A stretch of 64,000 bases of DNA from Vibrio hepatarius (GTDB taxonomy: Bacteria; Pseudomonadota; Gammaproteobacteria; Enterobacterales; Vibrionaceae): assembly GCF_011806575.1 (NCBI RefSeq), contig NZ_JAATOO010000023.1, positions 18,254-82,253 on the forward strand, given 5' to 3'. This document shows positions 60,815 to 64,000 of this stretch, one piece after another. The notes beneath the pieces were generated by a model, which was given only the letters and a program-made list of their open reading frames with translations, searched no databases and had not been told where the DNA came from. How positions within the stretch are numbered: the stretch's first letter is position 1; each line of letters opens with the position of its first letter. The translations under genes and the position numbers were made by a program.

Positions 60815-62833
60815 ATGAAGCTGAACCCAAGACAAGATGAAGCCGTTAAATATGTATCGGGACCTTGCCTCGTATTGGCCGGTGCTGGTTCAGGCAAAAC
60901 ACGTGTTATCACCAATAAAATTGCTTATTTAGTTCAGCAGTGTGGCTACAAAGCACGCAACATCGCAGCGGTGACGTTTACCAACAAGGCTGCTCGAGAA
61001 ATGAAAGAGCGTGTAGGACAGACGCTGGGCAAAAATGAATCCAAAGGTCTGATGGTGTCGACGTTTCACACCCTCGGCCTCAATATCATCAAACGCGAGT
61101 ACAAAGCGCTGGGATTAAAAGCAGGGTTTTCACTGTTTGATGACCAAGATCAGATGGCGCTGCTGAAAGAGCTGACAGAAAAGCAGCTCGACGGTGATAA
61201 AGACCTACTCAAACAACTGTTGAGTACCATCTCTAACTGGAAAAACGACATGCTCTCGCCTGAGCAAGCCAAAGCCGCGGCGAAAGGTGAGCAGCAACAG
61301 TTATTTGCCTTCTGCTTTGAGATGTACCAAAAGCAGATGAAAGCGTATAACGCACTTGATTTTGATGATCTGATCCTGATGCCAGTAATGCTCCTGCGTA
61401 ATAATGAAGAAGTGCGTCAACGCTGGCAAAACCGTATTCGCTACTTGTTGGTGGATGAGTACCAAGATACCAACACCAGCCAATATGAGTTGGTTAAGCT
61501 GTTGGTCGGTGAGCGTGGACGTCTAACTGTCGTAGGGGATGACGATCAGTCGATCTATTCATGGCGTGGCGCGAAACCACAGAACTTGGTGCTATTAGGT
61601 GAGGATTACCCAAATTTAAGGCTGATAAAGCTCGAGCAGAATTATCGTTCTACCAGTCGAATTCTACGTGCGGCGAACATTCTGATCGCCAATAACCCTC
61701 ACGTGTACGAGAAATCACTGTTCTCAGAAATTCCGGATGGGGAAAAGCTCAAAGTATTGATGGCGAAAAATGAAGACCATGAAGCGGAGCGCGTGACTGG
61801 TGAATTGATTGCCCATAAGTTCCTTAATCGCACCGACTATAAAGATTATGCGATTTTGTACCGTGGTAACCATCAGTCGCGTTTGATTGAAAAGTCACTG
61901 ATGCAAAACCGTGTGCCTTATAAGCTCTCCGGCGGTACGTCCTTTTTTGCACGCGCTGAAATCAAAGACATCATGGCTTACCTACGTGTGTTGGTGAACC
62001 CGGACGATGACAATGCCTTTTTACGTATTGTGAATACTCCGCGTCGTGAGATTGGCCCGGTAACGCTAGAAAAACTAGGCAGTTACGCCAATATGCGTAG
62101 CAAAAGCCTGTTTGAAGCCAGTTTTGAAATGGGGCTTGAGCAACACCTGACAGGCCGCGGATTGGAAAACTTACGACGTTTCACCTCTTGGTTGGTGAAG
62201 ATTGCAGACCAAGCGGAGCGTGGTGATACGGTTGAAGCGGTGCGTTCGTTGGTGCGCGACATTAACTATGAAGATTGGTTGTACGAAACGTCGCCGAGCC
62301 CGAAAGCGGCCGAGATGCGAATGAAGAACGTCTCTGACCTTTATTCTTGGATCGTCTCTGATTTAGAAGGGGACAATTACGACCAAGAAGAAAAGACGCT
62401 AAAAGAGGTGGTGCAAAGGCTGACGCTGCGAGACATGATGGAGCGTGGTGAAGAAGATGACGATAGCGACGCAGTCCAGTTGATGACGTTGCACGCGTCG
62501 AAAGGTTTGGAATTTCCTTACGTCTATTTGATTGGTTCCGAAGAAGGGATCTTGCCGCACCAAACCAGTATTGATGAAGATAATGTCGAAGAAGAGCGAC
62601 GTCTAATGTACGTAGGGATCACTCGTGCCCAGCGAGAGCTGACGTTCACTATGTGTAAAGAGCGCCGTCAATTTGGTGAACTGATCAAGCCAACCCAAAG
62701 TCGTTTTCTTGATGAGCTGCCCTTTGACGATGTCGAATGGGAAGTGAAGAAAAAGCCGCAAAGCCAAGAAGAGCGTATGGCAAAAGGGCAGGCGCACATC
62801 GCAAACCTTCGTGCGATGTTCAACAAAAAATAA
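60815..62833 (+). CDS. rep: Rep ATP-dependent DNA helicase
   Basis: A 672-residue superfamily 1A helicase, 3'-5', that removes proteins ahead of replication forks. Motif I is AGAGSGKTRVIT, motif II VDEYQDTN, motif III GDDDQSIYSWRGA, motif IV to VI through QLMTLHASKGLEFPYVYLIG and RRLMYVGITRAQREL. It is closer to E. coli Rep than to UvrD throughout. ATG 60815. Divergent from vexR. Confidence 0.96.
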   Translation: MKLNPRQDEAVKYVSGPCLVLAGAGSGKTRVITNKIAYLVQQCGYKARNIAAVTFTNKAAREMKERVGQTLGKNESKGLMVSTFHTLGLNIIKREYKALGLKAGFSLFDDQDQMALLKELTEKQLDGDKDLLKQLLSTISNWKNDMLSPEQAKAAAKGEQQQLFAFCFEMYQKQMKAYNALDFDDLILMPVMLLRNNEEVRQRWQNRIRYLLVDEYQDTNTSQYELVKLLVGERGRLTVVGDDDQSIYSWRGAKPQNLVLLGEDYPNLRLIKLEQNYRSTSRILRAANILIANNPHVYEKSLFSEIPDGEKLKVLMAKNEDHEAERVTGELIAHKFLNRTDYKDYAILYRGNHQSRLIEKSLMQNRVPYKLSGGTSFFARAEIKDIMAYLRVLVNPDDDNAFLRIVNTPRREIGPVTLEKLGSYANMRSKSLFEASFEMGLEQHLTGRGLENLRRFTSWLVKIADQAERGDTVEAVRSLVRDINYEDWLYETSPSPKAAEMRMKNVSDLYSWIVSDLEGDNYDQEEKTLKEVVQRLTLRDMMERGEEDDDSDAVQLMTLHASKGLEFPYVYLIGSEEGILPHQTSIDEDNVEEERRLMYVGITRAQRELTFTMCKERRQFGELIKPTQSRFLDELPFDDVEWEVKKKPQSQEERMAKGQAHIANLRAMFNKK

Positions 62834-62835
62834 AA

Positions 62836-62863
62836 AAGGGCTTGGTGATGTCACCAAGCCCTT
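62836..62863. terminator. Terminator between rep and cytochrome c5
   Basis: AAGGGCTTGGTGA/TCACCAAGCCCTT with a TG loop; the T-tract is best on the minus strand side, so it mainly ends the c5 gene but may serve rep. Confidence 0.85.
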
Positions 62864-62887
62864 CTTGTAATCCGTGTTGTTCTTAGG

Positions 62888-63310
62888 TTACAGACCAGCG
62901 ATCATGTGCTCGATAGCGGCAACGATTTCATCGTCTGAACAGTCCATACATGAACCACGAGCTGGCATCGCGTTGAAGCCGTTGATAGCGTGGTCTTTTA
63001 GTACGTCTTTACCTTGTGCAATACGAGGACCCCAGTCATCAGCGTTACCTGTTTTAGGCGCGCCACTTACACCAGATGCGTGACAAGCAATACAGAAAGT
63101 ACCGTATACTGTCGCACCATCGCGTGGGCCTGTTGGTTCAGCTGCAACTGGTTCCGAACCTGCTAGGTATACATCACCGACAGGTTTAATACGTTTTGCA
63201 ATCGCGTCATGTTCTTCTTGGCTAATATTGGCTGCAAAAGATGCGCTAGAAAAAGTAATTGCAGCGACCAAAGCGGTTAAGATTTTTCGAGACATATCCA
63301 TTAAACTCAC
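62888..63310 (-). CDS. Cytochrome c5
   Basis: A 140-residue periplasmic monohaem cytochrome. The signal peptide ends about ITFSSASFAA. The haem site CIACHASG and later AINGFNAMPARGSCMDCSDDEI (methionine ligand and the second Cys pair of the c5 class) fit the family. GTG 63310 has AGGAA 7 bases upstream; ATG 63301 and 63295 are alternative starts and cannot be excluded. Confidence 0.92.
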   Translation of the reverse strand: MSLMDMSRKILTALVAAITFSSASFAANISQEEHDAIAKRIKPVGDVYLAGSEPVAAEPTGPRDGATVYGTFCIACHASGVSGAPKTGNADDWGPRIAQGKDVLKDHAINGFNAMPARGSCMDCSDDEIVAAIEHMIAGL

Positions 63311-63564
63311 TTTACATTCCTGAAGGTAAGTTCGTGCTTACCTTTTATTAGAGTGTGGCGTTGATGAAACAGGCGATTTCCTGTTAAATCAATGTAAATA
63401 ATGGGTGATTATATCCTGATAACTTGTTGCAATAAACAGCAAGATACCCCCTTCATATCAGTTATCTAATGGGAAATAGGGGTTTATCACACTTTAATTG
63501 CCCAAAAAGGCGCCAAACGATAAAAAAAGTTGAAAAAGTACTAGACGACCTAGTGTGATATACG

Positions 63565-63591
63565 TATTATTCCACTCCGCCGATAGGGCAT
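63565..63591 (+). promoter_or_regulatory. tRNA operon promoter (-10 and GC-rich discriminator)
   Basis: TATTAT (63565-63570) is followed by TCCACTCCGCCG, a GC-rich stretch before the start that is typical of stringently controlled stable RNA promoters. The -35 is uncertain. Confidence 0.5.
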
Positions 63592-63668
<77 letters not shown>

Positions 63669-63700
63669 TTCCCCGGAGGATAAGTCGGTAAAATTTCAGT

Positions 63701-63777
63701 GGTGGCTATAGCTCAGTTGGTAGAGCCCCGGATTGTGATTCCGGTTGTCGCGAGTTCAAGTCTCGTTAGCCACCCCA
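63701..63777 (+). tRNA. tRNA-His (GTG anticodon)
   Basis: 77 nt including the extra 5' G that marks tRNA-His, with encoded CCA. Anticodon loop TTGTGAT gives GTG. It follows tRNA-Arg by 32 bases. Confidence 0.97.
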
Positions 63778-63830
63778 TTATTCTGGTAGCTTTGCTTCCA
63801 ATCTTGATGAAAGTCGAGATAAAACAAAAT

Positions 63831-63898
63831 CGGTGAATACTACGTTTGGTAGAGCATCGAGGTCTTGGATTAGCGGGACCAGGGGGTGACCCTCAGGT
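63831..63898 (+). pseudogene. Degenerate tRNA-Pro-like copy
   Basis: The first 9 bases CGGTGAATA and TTGGTAG-GCATC stretch are shared with the tRNA-Pro downstream, but the D-stem and anticodon stem no longer pair and no CCA end is present. In E. coli the place between hisR and proM is held by leuT. It looks like a decayed duplicate of tRNA-Pro. Confidence 0.6.
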
Positions 63899-63924
63899 AA
63901 AGCTAGTAAAAGACTAAATATCGT

Positions 63925-64000
<76 letters not shown>

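Overview
The window is chromosomal DNA of a Vibrio (Vibrionaceae, Gammaproteobacteria). The proteins read as close relatives of Vibrio and E. coli core genes (ThiSGH, AsnC, UspA/UspB, FtnA, UbiEJB, TatABCD, PolA, IlvY/IlvC, Rep). The neighbourhood polA-spf-engB-c4-csr RNA-yihI-hemN is typical of the origin-proximal part of Vibrio chromosome I. Three parS-type ParB sites (2427, 5547, 38216) support an origin-proximal location. I cannot name the species.

Layout. 1-2.4 kb: end of a thiamine thiazole operon (thiF-thiS-thiG-thiH). 2.5-13.1 kb: mostly conserved single genes (aminopeptidase P, LysR/MFS pair, asnC, rsmJ, a DMT transporter beside a short TIR-bounded repeat, uspA, ftnA, uspB, a YhiN-type flavoprotein). 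13.1-28.6 kb: an accessory block with two DUF1566-type envelope genes and, divergent from them, a complete Tad/Flp pilus operon (flp, tadV, rcpC, rcpA, a lipoprotein, tadZ, tadA-G). A Fur-like box lies in the shared promoter region. 28.6-33.0 kb: a HugZ-type haem protein, a DUF454 membrane protein and a heterodimeric CydDC-like ABC exporter.

33-42.9 kb: return to core synteny: a DMT transporter, rmuC, ubiE-ubiJ-ubiB, tatABC, tatD, hemB and a GNAT acetyltransferase. 42.9-50.9 kb: an RNA-rich section around polA. A long Vibrio-type RyhB with a Fur-box promoter is followed by a GATC and DnaA-box cluster, polA, Spot 42 (with a conserved 15-codon SpfP frame), engB, cytochrome c4, a CsrB/CsrC-family RNA with many GGA motifs, a zinc-motif methyltransferase, yihI and a DUF2489 gene. 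51-63.3 kb: hemN, divergent ilvY/ilvC, ubiK, a TetR-controlled RND efflux operon (vexRAB type), rep and cytochrome c5. 63.6-64 kb: a tRNA operon Arg(CCG)-His(GTG)-[degenerate Pro-like copy]-Pro(TGG), cut by the window edge.

Common themes. Iron and haem recur: RyhB, ferritin, HemB, HemN, HugZ/ABC, two c-type cytochromes, and Fur-like boxes before ryhB, flp and possibly a DMT gene. The strongest leads for new biology are the 23-codon frame inside RyhB with a good ribosome site, the Fur-like box over the Tad promoter, the GATC/DnaA cluster before polA, the large DUF1566 lipoprotein beside the Tad operon, the structured ilvC 3' region, and the decayed tRNA-Pro copy. All functional statements are from reading sequence and family knowledge; no database search was run.
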